Positions 27,258 to 35,096 of a stretch of 41,543 nt of DNA are shown here, in pieces. Below the pieces are notes generated by a model. The model was not told the origin of the DNA, did no database searches, and worked only from the letters and a program-made list of their open reading frames with translations. How positions within the stretch are numbered: the stretch's first letter is position 1; the number at the start of each line of letters is the position of its first letter. A program made the translations under genes and the position numbers. The DNA comes from Prochlorococcaceae cyanobacterium ETNP18_MAG_14 (GTDB lineage: Bacteria; Cyanobacteriota; Cyanobacteriia; PCC-6307; Cyanobiaceae): the NCBI GenBank assembly GCA_030741055.1, contig JASLWC010000007.1:1-41543 (forward strand), given 5' to 3'.

Positions 27258-28052
27258 ATGAATGATGCTTTAAGGAAGCCATGGCAAGAGGATTTAGCCA
27301 GCTTGGCTATTGATCCTGATGTGTTGGCAAAGGAGTTGGCCGCAGAACAGCTCGGAGATCCGCTTGATGATCTCAATCCAGATGATCCAGATATTGCGCT
27401 TGTTTGTGATTCAGGCCTCAACTGGCTGAAGCAAGGCCATCAAGAGCGACTGCAGGGGCTAAGGGTGTTTTGCGAACACAGAGATCCCAGGGCCGTCGCT
27501 TTGTTGTTGCCCTTATTGCAGGAGTCTTGTCCGGTCGAAAGGATGAGTGCTGTTTATGCCCTAGGCCGGAATCCTTCCCCGCCAGCTTTAGAGCCCCTTT
27601 TGCAGTTGCTACAGGCAGACAGTAATGCCTATGTGCGCAAGGCAACTGCCTGGAGTTTGGGCAATTACGCCGATGCTCGGGTACTAAAACCCTTGATTCA
27701 TGCCCTCCAAAACGATGTTGCAGCAGTGCGACTTTGGGCGACTGGTTCAGTGGCGGAAGCCGGTAGTACGTCTCCTGGCAATGCTGATATCGCGGCAAGT
27801 CAATTGCTGATGAGTTTGCGTATCGATGCTGAGCCGGTTGTTCGCAGCAACTGCATCTGGGCCTTAGGACGTCTCTACGAAACGTTGGAGGAACCACGTA
27901 GGCAGGAATTAGTGGAGGAATTTGTTAATGCTTTGCTAAACGATGCAGAGCCTTCGGTGCGCGATGAGGCTCGCATCGCTCTTGAGCAGTTGGATAACCA
28001 AGAGGTTATGCAGCGGCTCAGAACCCTGATAGATGAAGGACTCTTGGCTTGA
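27258..28052 (+). CDS. HEAT-repeat (PBS-lyase-like) protein
   Basis: A 264-residue protein with at least four helical HEAT-like repeats between about residues 60 and 260: DPRAVALLLPLLQES, VERMSAVYALGRNPSPPALEPLLQL, NAYVRKATAWSLGNYADARVLKPLI, EPVVRSNCIWALGRLYET and EPSVRDEARIALEQL. Such repeats bind other proteins. Cyanobacterial relatives include phycobilin lyases of the CpcE type, but nothing here shows a lyase role. The ATG at 27258 is chosen over an open upstream frame because MNDALRKPWQEDLASLAIDPD is the first soluble, family-like stretch. It is the first clear gene of a packed set with DUF2997, Ycf35, ferredoxin and an aldo/keto reductase. Confidence 0.88.
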   Translation: MNDALRKPWQEDLASLAIDPDVLAKELAAEQLGDPLDDLNPDDPDIALVCDSGLNWLKQGHQERLQGLRVFCEHRDPRAVALLLPLLQESCPVERMSAVYALGRNPSPPALEPLLQLLQADSNAYVRKATAWSLGNYADARVLKPLIHALQNDVAAVRLWATGSVAEAGSTSPGNADIAASQLLMSLRIDAEPVVRSNCIWALGRLYETLEEPRRQELVEEFVNALLNDAEPSVRDEARIALEQLDNQEVMQRLRTLIDEGLLA

Positions 28053-28161
28053 AGTGATTTGTGGGGCTTCGTTTGGCTGTTGGTTTGCACTGCCTTCTGA
28101 GAAATTACCAGTCAGCTTTGGCCCATGGCCACTAGCATTCGAGTCCTTGGCGATGAAGTGG

Positions 28162-28365
28162 ATGCCTCAACGCACTCTGCGGTTCCGGATTCTTCAAGAC
28201 GGACGTGTTGAAGAGAGCGTCGAGGGAGTCGTTGGAGAAACCTGTCTACAACTCACTGAGCGGATTGAGGCGGCCCTCGGAGCTGTTGAGCAAAGGAGGC
28301 CTACTGCGGAGGCATTTCTTCTTCCACAGGATCAGTCTCAAACTATTCCAGCCGAACTTTTTTGA
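28162..28365 (+). CDS. DUF2997 family small protein
   Basis: A 67-residue protein starting MPQRTLRFRILQDGRVEESVEGVVGE, matching DUF2997 (PF11211), which typically starts with an RTxRFxIxxDGxVxExVxGxxGxxC pattern. A conserved Cys follows in GETCLQLTERIEAALG. The function is unknown. Its TGA (28363-28365) shares one base with the ATG of the Ycf35 gene, so the two are probably translated together. An ATG three codons upstream (28153) is an alternative start. Confidence 0.85.
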   Translation: MPQRTLRFRILQDGRVEESVEGVVGETCLQLTERIEAALGAVEQRRPTAEAFLLPQDQSQTIPAELF

Positions 28366-28757
28366 TGTCGCATTTCAGCACCGTTAAGACACAGCTGCGC
28401 CAGCGAGAGCCCCTTGTTCAGGCTCTCAAAGATCTTGGTTTTGTTCCTGAACAAGGTGAGCGTTTGGTGCGCGGCTATCGCGGACAAACAGTCACAGCGG
28501 AATTAGCTGTGATCATGCCCGAAGGTGGTGATATTGGTTTCCGTTTGAATTCCGCCACCGGGGCCTATGAATTGGTGACTGACCTCGATCTCTGGCGGCA
28601 ATCTGTGCCGATGGAGCGTTTCCTTGCTCAGCTCACTCAGCGCTATGCCTTGAATACCGTGTTAGCGGCTACAGCTAAGGAAGGGTTTGAGGTGGCAGAG
28701 CAGTGCAATGCTGAAGATGGCTCTATCGAACTGGTGGTAACACGCTGGGACACATGA
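28365..28757 (+). CDS. ycf35: Ycf35 / DUF1257 family protein
   Basis: A 130-residue protein of the DUF1257 family, called Ycf35 in red-lineage plastids. It starts MSHFSTVKTQLRQREPLVQALKDLGF, the family hallmark, and has a conserved aromatic/acidic middle (DIGFRLNSATGAYELVTDLDLW). The function is unknown, and it is conserved in cyanobacteria and many algal plastids. The ATG at 28365 overlaps the DUF2997 stop by one base. A ferredoxin gene follows after 15 bases. Confidence 0.9.
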   Translation: MSHFSTVKTQLRQREPLVQALKDLGFVPEQGERLVRGYRGQTVTAELAVIMPEGGDIGFRLNSATGAYELVTDLDLWRQSVPMERFLAQLTQRYALNTVLAATAKEGFEVAEQCNAEDGSIELVVTRWDT

Positions 28758-28772
28758 CAGTTCCCTTGACCA

Positions 28773-29159
28773 TTGATTGATCCATCTGCAGCCTTTCAAG
28801 TTCCGGCCCAGCAAGATGAGGGCCCGAATGGATTGGAGCCTCTGCTCGGTGGTCAGCTGCGTGAAAAGGCTGTCTGGGTTGATGAGTCGTTATGCATCGG
28901 TTGTCGCTATTGCGCTCATGTGGCAACAAATACCTTTGTGATTGAGCCAGCTTTGGGCCGTTCGCGAGCTATCAGGCAGAACGGGGACAGCACTGAACGC
29001 ATCAAGGAAGCCATTGCTACCTGCCCTGTGAATTGCATTCAATGGGTCGATTTTGAGCAGCTAGATGAACTGCGTGCTCAGTTAGCAGCTCTGGAATTGC
29101 TCCCCCTTGGGTTGCAAAGCTCTTCTCGGCGTCGGCGGATCATGGCTCTTGAGAGTTGA
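28773..29159 (+). CDS. Single-cluster [4Fe-4S]-type ferredoxin
   Basis: A 128-residue ferredoxin. The cluster ligands are Cys41, Cys44 and Cys47 (CIGCRYC) and a distal Cys84 followed by Pro (CPVNC), the one-cluster arrangement, with an extra Cys88. After the fold, an Arg-rich C-terminal tail (SSSRRRRIMALES) could bind a partner or membrane. The start is TTG at 28773; the first 30 residues are a variable lead before AVWVDESLCIGC, so a later start is possible. It lies between Ycf35 and the aldo/keto reductase and shares one base with the start of the latter. It may supply electrons to that enzyme, but this is inference. Confidence 0.9.
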   Translation: MIDPSAAFQVPAQQDEGPNGLEPLLGGQLREKAVWVDESLCIGCRYCAHVATNTFVIEPALGRSRAIRQNGDSTERIKEAIATCPVNCIQWVDFEQLDELRAQLAALELLPLGLQSSSRRRRIMALES

Positions 29160-30379
29160 TGGAGACGCCTTTGGCGCAAAGCTCTTTGCCTTGCCGTCGC
29201 TTTGGTCGCACTGGTTTAGCTATGCCTGTACTTTCGTTGGGGGGTATGCGTTTTCAGCAGAGCTGGACGGATCTGCAGGCGGATGCAATTACTGCTGAAT
29301 CGCAGCAGCTATTAGAGGAAACTTTGAAGCGAGCCGTGGGCTGTGGGTTTCATCATGTTGAAACTGCACGTCATTACGGCAGTTCTGAGCGGCAGTTGGG
29401 GTGGGCGTTAGGCGCTGTTGCGGATCCGCTGCGGCTACTGCAGAGCAAAGCCCCTCCTCGAGAAGATCCCAATGTCTTTGAGGCGGAATTGGCCCTAAGT
29501 TTTGAACGATTGGCATGTGAACGACTAGATCTTTTTGCTATTCATGGCCTCAACCTGCCAGATCATCTTGAGCAGACTTTGCGGCCAGGCGGTTGCCTGG
29601 AAGTGGTGCGTCGTTGGCAGGATGATGGCCGTATCGGTCATGTGGGCTTTTCAAGCCATGGCCCTACAGAGCTAATCGTGCAGGCGATTGAGAGCGATGC
29701 TTTTGATTATGTGAATCTGCACTGGTATTTCATCCGTCAGGACAATGACCCTGCACTAGATGCTGCCCTGCGTCATGACCTTGGTGTTTTCATTATTAGC
29801 CCAACGGACAAGGGTGGCCATCTGCATAGTCCTTCAGCTCGCCTTCTAGAGCTTTGTGCTCCTCTTCATCCGATTGTGTTTAACGATCTTTTCTGTTTGC
29901 AGGATCCACGGGTTCACACGATCAGTGTTGGTGCGGCCAGGCCTAGTGATCTTGATTTACATCTTGAGGCGGTAGACCTTTTGCAGAGGGCGGCTGAGTT
30001 GCTTCCACCAGTTCAGCAGCGACTTGGTGATGCAGAACTGGTGGCTTTAGGGGAAGATTGGTTGACCACTTGGCAGCAGGGCTTGCCGCCTTGGCAAGAG
30101 ACTCCAGGCCAGATCAATATTCCGATTTTGCTTTGGCTTCATAACTTGATAGAGGCCTGGGGAATGGAGGGTTATGCCAAAGCTCGTTACGCTCTACTAG
30201 GCAATGGAAGTCATTGGTTTCCGGGCGCCAATGCCGATGCTTTAGATGGGGAGGTGAGTGAAGCCGCCCTGCGAGAGGCTTTGGTGCAGAGCCCTTGGTG
30301 TGATCAGATCCCAAGTTTGATAAGGGACCTGCGCAAACGTCTCCAAGGTTTGCCTGGAAAGCGACTGACTAGTGCCTAA
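29159..30379 (+). CDS. Aldo/keto reductase family oxidoreductase
   Basis: A 406-residue predicted oxidoreductase of the aldo/keto reductase superfamily, closest in layout to the COG1453-type proteins that carry an extra C-terminal domain. The barrel has [12 protein letters not shown], then the catalytic region [17 protein letters not shown] with Tyr73, Lys97 (QSKAPP) and His129 (FAIHGLN). The tetrad Asp is Glu68 here. The extra C-terminal domain (about 270-406) lacks the cysteines that bind a 4Fe-4S cluster in many COG1453 members; the corresponding stretch near residue 352 reads [11 protein letters not shown]. The ATG at 29159 overlaps the ferredoxin stop by one base. It ends four bases inside rsmG on the other strand. 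Substrate unknown. Confidence 0.88.
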   Translation: METPLAQSSLPCRRFGRTGLAMPVLSLGGMRFQQSWTDLQADAITAESQQLLEETLKRAVGCGFHHVETARHYGSSERQLGWALGAVADPLRLLQSKAPPREDPNVFEAELALSFERLACERLDLFAIHGLNLPDHLEQTLRPGGCLEVVRRWQDDGRIGHVGFSSHGPTELIVQAIESDAFDYVNLHWYFIRQDNDPALDAALRHDLGVFIISPTDKGGHLHSPSARLLELCAPLHPIVFNDLFCLQDPRVHTISVGAARPSDLDLHLEAVDLLQRAAELLPPVQQRLGDAELVALGEDWLTTWQQGLPPWQETPGQINIPILLWLHNLIEAWGMEGYAKARYALLGNGSHWFPGANADALDGEVSEAALREALVQSPWCDQIPSLIRDLRKRLQGLPGKRLTSA

Positions 30380-31119
30380 GACCCGAGCGGGTTCTTCGTA
30401 GGTACGCCAACTCGACGGGGATAGGTTGCTGGGCATGGGAGTGTTGCCCGTAGGCGCAGTTGATGTCGAATACCACGATTACTAGGGAGTTCGCGACGCT
30501 CAACCTTGATTAGATCGGCTTTTAGCAATTTGAGGGCCTTAGCGAGATCTTGTTTGTCGTTGGTGTTCCACTGGCCTCTAAATAGCAGGGCTTCACCGTC
30601 TGGCTTTAGTAGTGGCACAAGGTATTCGGCGATCACCGGTGCTGTGCTCACTGCGCGAGCCATGGCCAGATCAAACATGCCGCGGCAAGAGGGATCCTGC
30701 CCGGTGAGTTCTGCACGCTCGGTACGTACCATGACGCGGGAAGTTAAGCCCAGTGTTGCCACCATCGCAGTGACAGCAGCTGTTTTGCGGCCCACTGAAT
30801 CCACTAATGTGATCTGCGCCCCAGGCAGCGCAATTGCTACCGCCAGGCCGGGGAAGCCACCACCGGTGCCAACGTCGATGCAATGGCGTGGTTGCTGAGG
30901 GCTCTCTAGTTCGCATTTAAGGGGCCAGAGGCTATCGAATACCTGCGTGATCCAGTAGTCATCCCCTTCGACTAAGCGGCTGAGGTTGACCTTGGTATTC
31001 CACTGGCGCAAAAGTACTTGCAGGGTGATCATTTGCTCCAGCTGATCACTGGAGGGATGCCATTGAAGGGCTTGCCAGAGCTCTGCATTTGGCTTCGTAA
31101 AGCAGGGCTGATTTGGCAT
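30376..31119 (-). CDS. rsmG: 16S rRNA (guanine-N7) methyltransferase RsmG
   Basis: RsmG (GidB) methylates G527 of 16S rRNA. The 247-residue protein has the NLSRL segment and VFDSLWPL in the N-terminal part, and the SAM-binding [19 protein letters not shown] (81-99) with a [10 protein letters not shown] acidic loop after it. The ATG at 31119 is chosen over an in-frame TTG two codons earlier. The last four bases overlap the end of the aldo/keto reductase gene (convergent). It is divergent from the J-domain gene. Confidence 0.96.
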   Translation of the reverse strand: MPNQPCFTKPNAELWQALQWHPSSDQLEQMITLQVLLRQWNTKVNLSRLVEGDDYWITQVFDSLWPLKCELESPQQPRHCIDVGTGGGFPGLAVAIALPGAQITLVDSVGRKTAAVTAMVATLGLTSRVMVRTERAELTGQDPSCRGMFDLAMARAVSTAPVIAEYLVPLLKPDGEALLFRGQWNTNDKQDLAKALKLLKADLIKVERRELPSNRGIRHQLRLRATLPCPATYPRRVGVPTKNPLGS

Positions 31120-31189
31120 GGGCAACCAGTAATTAATTCTCTCTAGGATGGAACTGTGTACGGGGAGAGCTCATGGCCTTCTGTTGGTT

Positions 31190-31762
31190 ATGACCTCTCC
31201 CGGCAGCTATTACGACCGTCTGGGAGTTGGTCGTTTTGCAGATATTGAAACCATTCATAGTGCCTTTCGCCAACGCAGTAAGGCTCTCCATCCAGATACT
31301 GCGGCGCTTCCTGTCGAGCAGGCAGCTAGGCAGTTTCAGCTTTTATGCGAGGCCTATGAGCTGCTTTCCGACCCGGAGCAGCGTCGGTTGTATGACGCAA
31401 GCTTGAGGGCAGCGGTGCTGTTGGAGGCGACGAGCCTCGATCGAAGTTCTCAGCATCTAGCTTCACATTCATCTAGTACTGCAAAGGGGATGGGCGCGCG
31501 CCGTGATCTCTCTGGTGGCGAGTGCTTTTCCCTGCTGCTGCTGAGTCTGACTCTGTTACTCAGTCTGCTGTTGGGGTTCGGCATGGCTTTGCTACAGGGG
31601 CAGGAGCTACAGGTTCGGCCAAGTTGGCTCAGTGTTGAGCAGACTCTTGGCAGCATTTCAACACCACTTGTCATCGATGTCGTTGTTGCCTCCCAAGCAG
31701 ACGCCCTTGAATCGCCATTCCCTCGCTTCCCTGGAGAATTGGCTGCGGCAGCTAGGCGCTGA
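31190..31762 (+). CDS. J-domain protein with C-terminal membrane segment
   Basis: A 190-residue DnaJ-like co-chaperone. The J domain occupies residues 5-68 (SYYDRLGVGRFADIETIHSAFRQRSKALHPD...YELLSDPEQRRLYD in part) and contains the HPD tripeptide needed to stimulate Hsp70 ATPase. A Ser-rich linker follows, then one hydrophobic helix (FSLLLLSLTLLLSLLLGFGM, about 117-136) and a 50-residue tail. The ATG at 31190 lies 14 codons into a longer open frame and starts MTSPGSYYDRLGV, the usual J-domain lead. The 3' end overlaps the DUF3143 gene by 86 bases in another frame. It probably recruits Hsp70 to a membrane; the client is unknown. Confidence 0.86.
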   Translation: MTSPGSYYDRLGVGRFADIETIHSAFRQRSKALHPDTAALPVEQAARQFQLLCEAYELLSDPEQRRLYDASLRAAVLLEATSLDRSSQHLASHSSSTAKGMGARRDLSGGECFSLLLLSLTLLLSLLLGFGMALLQGQELQVRPSWLSVEQTLGSISTPLVIDVVVASQADALESPFPRFPGELAAAARR

Positions 31763-31943
31763 GCGCAGCAGTAGCGACCCCTGTCGCTGGATTTGGCTTC
31801 TACCGCAATGGTCAGCTGAGATACTCCTGGAGCAAGAGGAGTTAAGGGTCGTTTGGGAGCAGGATGGCCAGCGCAGTCAGTGCTGTCTTCCTTATGGTTT
31901 GCCGCGCTGCGATGTAGAAGCTGCCCTTTCGGCGGGGCCTTGA
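31677..31943 (+). CDS. DUF3143 family protein
   Basis: An 88-residue protein matching DUF3143: TPLNRHSLASLENWLRQLGA near the start, then WSAEILLEQEELRVVWEQDG, and a C-terminal YGLPRCDVEAALSAGP that is the family hallmark. Function unknown; found mainly in cyanobacteria. The ATG at 31677 is the last one before the conserved core and lies inside the end of the J-domain gene. An ATG at 31632 is also in frame. It converges on bioA, with 34 bases between stops. Confidence 0.86.
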   Translation: MSLLPPKQTPLNRHSLASLENWLRQLGAERSSSDPCRWIWLLPQWSAEILLEQEELRVVWEQDGQRSQCCLPYGLPRCDVEAALSAGP

Positions 31944-31977
31944 TGGCTCCGATGCTGCCTTTGATTAACGGATGCCT

Positions 31978-33306
31978 TTAGAGGGCCTCTAATCCTGCAT
32001 GGATGGCTGCATAGCATTGCTCCAATTGAGCATCGTTGACGCAGAGCGGCGGTAGTAGATAAACGACTTCACCTAGAGGGCGCAGGAAGACGCCATTAGC
32101 TATGGCCTGTTCCTTGATGATGCGTCCGGCTGGATTTAGGTAGCCATGGTTATCGTCTACGGCTAGGTTGAACGCGGCGATGGTACCGATAAGTCGTGGT
32201 CGCTGCACTTTTGGGTGTGCAGCTAAGGTTTCGAGATGAGGCTGATGCCTGGCTTCAAAGCCTTCGTAGTTTTCTGGGTTTGCCTCTAGTAGGTCTAGGC
32301 TGGCGTTGGCGGCGGCACAGCCCAGGGGATTGGCCGTGAAGCTATGTCCGTGCCAGAGGGTGAGACATGGATCATCTCCTACGAAGTCATCAAAAATCTC
32401 TTCGCGGGCCATGGTTACGCCCATCGGCAGGAAGCCGCCGGTGAGTCCTTTGGAAAGGGCGATTAGATCGGGCGTAAGCCCAGCTCGCTTAAAGGCAAAT
32501 TGTGCTCCGCAGCGTCCGAAGCCTGTGAGCACCTCATCAGTAATGAGCAGGGCTCCCGCATCACGCACACGCTGCTCGACTTCTTGTAGGAATTTTGCTC
32601 GCACCATTGCCATGCCGCCTGCTCCTTGGATCATCGGCTCAAGGATTACTGCAGCTGTTGGGGTTTTAAGGCTCCGTTCCAGTTCAGCGAGAGCATTCCG
32701 TTCACGTGATTCAACCGCTTGATCTCCCCACCAGGTTGCGGGCCACGGCACTCGGGCCACTGGAAACAGCATCTGCTCAAATGGGGCATTGAATAGGTTG
32801 CGCTCCCCTACTGCCATCGCTCCGAAAGTATCGCCGTGGTAGGCACCGTTGAAGGCGATTAGTTGTTGCCTTGGTTCGCCGCGGTTGTGCCACCACTGAC
32901 AGGCGATCTTCAGTGCTACCTCTACTGCAGTGGAGCCGTTGTCGGAGAAGAACAGGCGTTCGAGCCCGGTAAGGGAGCTGAGGCGCGTCGCCAGTTGCTC
33001 AGCTTGGGGGTGAATGAAGTCAGCAAAGATCACCTGCTCGAGCTGTTGGGCCTGGCTTGCGATGGCCGCGGCGATGCTTGGATTGGCGTGGCCGTGAAGG
33101 GTGACCCACCAGCTACTGATTGCATCAATGAGGGGAGGTGCACCATCCAACATCAACAGCGCTCCCTCACCAGCTATTACACGTTGCGGTGGTGTTGCTG
33201 AAGCGATTTGGGTGAATGGAGGCCAGAGATGGGGATGCCAACAGCTGGAGCCATAGGCAGATACTGGCTCGAAGCAATCCATGGCCCGGTTGACTTGTCT
33301 TGTCAT
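31978..33306 (-). CDS. bioA: Adenosylmethionine-8-amino-7-oxononanoate aminotransferase
   Basis: A PLP enzyme that converts KAPA to DAPA in biotin synthesis, usually with SAM as amino donor. From the ATG at 33306 it has 442 residues. Hallmarks: HLWPPFTQ, SWWVTLHGHANP (66-77), the SDNGSTAVEVALKIA segment, NGAYHGDTFGAM, LITDEVLTGFGRCG, and the PLP lysine Lys286 in LIALSKGLTGGFLPMGV. An ATG 24 codons earlier (33378) is an alternative start, but the extra residues have no family match. It is the last gene of the biotin cluster, separated from the small membrane ORF by about 220 bases that could hold its own promoter. Confidence 0.97.
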   Translation of the reverse strand: MTRQVNRAMDCFEPVSAYGSSCWHPHLWPPFTQIASATPPQRVIAGEGALLMLDGAPPLIDAISSWWVTLHGHANPSIAAAIASQAQQLEQVIFADFIHPQAEQLATRLSSLTGLERLFFSDNGSTAVEVALKIACQWWHNRGEPRQQLIAFNGAYHGDTFGAMAVGERNLFNAPFEQMLFPVARVPWPATWWGDQAVESRERNALAELERSLKTPTAAVILEPMIQGAGGMAMVRAKFLQEVEQRVRDAGALLITDEVLTGFGRCGAQFAFKRAGLTPDLIALSKGLTGGFLPMGVTMAREEIFDDFVGDDPCLTLWHGHSFTANPLGCAAANASLDLLEANPENYEGFEARHQPHLETLAAHPKVQRPRLIGTIAAFNLAVDDNHGYLNPAGRIIKEQAIANGVFLRPLGEVVYLLPPLCVNDAQLEQCYAAIHAGLEAL

Positions 33307-33526
33307 ATTGGATCTTGACGATGCGCCTGAATCGATCACAAGGTCTTGGTTTGAGGTGTTGTTTACCTCTGTGGCCAAAGTGCGCGGCTAGATCGTTGTT
33401 TCTTCATATGCCTTTTAAGCGGTTTTTGACCTGGGAGAGGTTGTGAGTTCATTGGTTATTTATGCAGCTAAGTAATCCCACTCTCTGGATTGCTCAGATT
33501 TCTTGAAGTCAGGCGAGGGGATTGAT

Positions 33527-33682
33527 TTAACGGCAGACTTCACTTCGCTGTTCAGCCTCAGTGGCTAGGGGGCCGCAGTTGAACCAGCGCACCATGTCGA
33601 CCTCAACGTCGGTGAACAGCACAAGGATCCCTCCGCATAGAAGGGCAACTGCAACGGTGGCCCATGATTGACGCTTGCTCAT
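33527..33682 (-). CDS. Small single-helix membrane protein in the biotin cluster (51 aa)
   Basis: A 51-residue protein with a basic N-terminus (MSKRQSW), one hydrophobic helix (ATVAVALLCGGILVLF, about 8-23), and a short outer part with two cysteines (WFNCGPLATEAEQRSEVC). Its ATG overlaps the bioD stop as ATGA, the same junction seen between the four preceding biotin genes, which strongly suggests it is translated. No known family is recognised. Its location hints at a link with biotin metabolism, but it may simply ride in the operon. Confidence 0.7.
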   Translation of the reverse strand: MSKRQSWATVAVALLCGGILVLFTDVEVDMVRWFNCGPLATEAEQRSEVCR

Positions 33683-34344
33683 TGGGGTTCACTCCAGGGT
33701 TTAAGTAGTCGTTTGAAGGTAATACTCAGATCTTGTAGATGCCATTGCTCTGCGAGTGCTGCTGCCGTGAGATTGGGCATGGGAGGCAACTCGGCGATCA
33801 CTGGAACCCCACCAAATTGTTCCAGGGTTTTTGGATTATCGGGATGGGATGGACCGTTGAGCACCAAGCCTAATATCGGCAGCTTGCGCAAGCGCAGGGC
33901 TTCAAGACTGAGCAGGGTGTGGTTGATCGTACCCAGTCCACTACGTGCAACAAGGATCAGCGGTAGTCGCCAGTGCTGTAGTTGATCGATTTGTAGCCAT
34001 TGGCGGTTGAGTGGAACCATGAGCCCGCCTGCAGCTTCTACTACCAGAGGGCCTGGTATAGCGGGCAACACAAGTTGGTTGGGGTGGATGCAGCAGTTTT
34101 CCTGCTCTGCGGCCCAGTGGGGTGATACAGGTGCCTGGAACCTATAGGCCTCTGGCAGCCAACGTTCGTCGGGAAGGTTTAGGAGTCGACAAAGCCGCTC
34201 ACGGTCACCACCTCCCTCTAGGCCGCTCTGCACTGGTTTCCAGTAAGTGGCGCCTAGGCCTTGCACTAGTAAAGCGCTGACTACAGTTTTGCCTACGTTG
34301 GTGTCAGTACCGCAGACGATTAGGCGGGGTATTGCAGGCGTCAT
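33679..34344 (-). CDS. bioD: ATP-dependent dethiobiotin synthetase
   Basis: Closes the ureido ring of DAPA with CO2 and ATP to give dethiobiotin. The 221-residue protein has the P-loop GTDTNVGKT (12-20), KPVQSGLEGGGDRERLCRLL, the VVEAAGGLMVPLN segment and LVARSGLGTINHTLL, all typical of BioD. The ATG at 34344 overlaps the bioC stop by four bases. Confidence 0.96.
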   Translation of the reverse strand: MTPAIPRLIVCGTDTNVGKTVVSALLVQGLGATYWKPVQSGLEGGGDRERLCRLLNLPDERWLPEAYRFQAPVSPHWAAEQENCCIHPNQLVLPAIPGPLVVEAAGGLMVPLNRQWLQIDQLQHWRLPLILVARSGLGTINHTLLSLEALRLRKLPILGLVLNGPSHPDNPKTLEQFGGVPVIAELPPMPNLTAAALAEQWHLQDLSITFKRLLKPWSEPQ

Positions 34345-35096
34345 CGCTGGATTAGTAGTAGTTGGATTAGCCAGGTGAGCTCTGCGACACCATCCTTCTG
34401 GTGACTAGGCCAGGCTTGTGCTAGACGACGCCAGTTGGCAACCCCCAGCGCGGGGTAAGGGCTTGATTGGGCGCCCATTTGGCGCATTGGTCTTAACAGC
34501 GAAAACACTTCAGCGCTTTGTTGGGTGAAGTGGTGTAGCTGTTGATAGCGGATGCAATGGCGTGGCAGTGCATCCAGTAATGACGATTGGGAGGGTAATG
34601 GCATGGCACTGCATGCCACACCTGCGGCCGCAGCAGCATGGTGCCACTGGGGGAAACTTCCATGTACTGGTAAAGCCAATGCCAGCAAGCCTCCAGGCGC
34701 TAAAGCTGCCAACCATTCCTTGAGTTGGTCTTGAGGATTGCTAAGCCAGTGCAGTGCAAAACTTGAGACCAGCAAGGTGGGGAGTCCTGGTAAAGGCGGA
34801 AGACCAAGATTGAGATCCCATAGCTGTGAAGGCCTGTGGCGATGATGGAGCTTCAGCATCTCGCTGCAGCCATCCACCCTGAACACTGTTCGCTGAGGGA
34901 TGCAGGTCTCTAGAGCATTGGCCATCAGGCCAGTACCAGATCCGAGGTCCACCCAGAGACCTTCTGGAATCTGCTGTTTGGCGCAGTGCTTGGCGAGTCG
35001 CCAGGCCACGGCACGCTGTAATCGTGCTTGGCCGTTGTAAGTGCTTGCAGCCTCGTTAAAGTTTTTCAGCACCAGGCTTGACCAGCCACTGCTCAT
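34341..35096 (-). CDS. bioC: Malonyl-ACP O-methyltransferase, BioC-like
   Basis: A 251-residue SAM-dependent methyltransferase with motif I WVDLGSGTG (48-56), and a post-I acidic region (FRVDGCSEML). The N-terminal FNEAASTYNGQARLQRAVAWRLA is the usual BioC lead, and SSFALHWLSNPQDQLKEW matches the BioC core. BioC masks malonyl-ACP as a methyl ester so that fatty-acid synthase can make the pimeloyl chain. The ATG at 35096 overlaps the hydrolase stop (ATGA); an ATG six codons earlier is less likely. Placement between the esterase and bioD supports the call. Confidence 0.88.
   Translation of the reverse strand: MSSGWSSLVLKNFNEAASTYNGQARLQRAVAWRLAKHCAKQQIPEGLWVDLGSGTGLMANALETCIPQRTVFRVDGCSEMLKLHHRHRPSQLWDLNLGLPPLPGLPTLLVSSFALHWLSNPQDQLKEWLAALAPGGLLALALPVHGSFPQWHHAAAAAGVACSAMPLPSQSSLLDALPRHCIRYQQLHHFTQQSAEVFSLLRPMRQMGAQSSPYPALGVANWRRLAQAWPSHQKDGVAELTWLIQLLLIQR

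Noticed and set aside
28127-28213. 28-codon frame starting at an ATG near 28127 ahead of DUF2997
   Set aside because: It overlaps the DUF2997 gene in another frame and has no recognisable composition or family.
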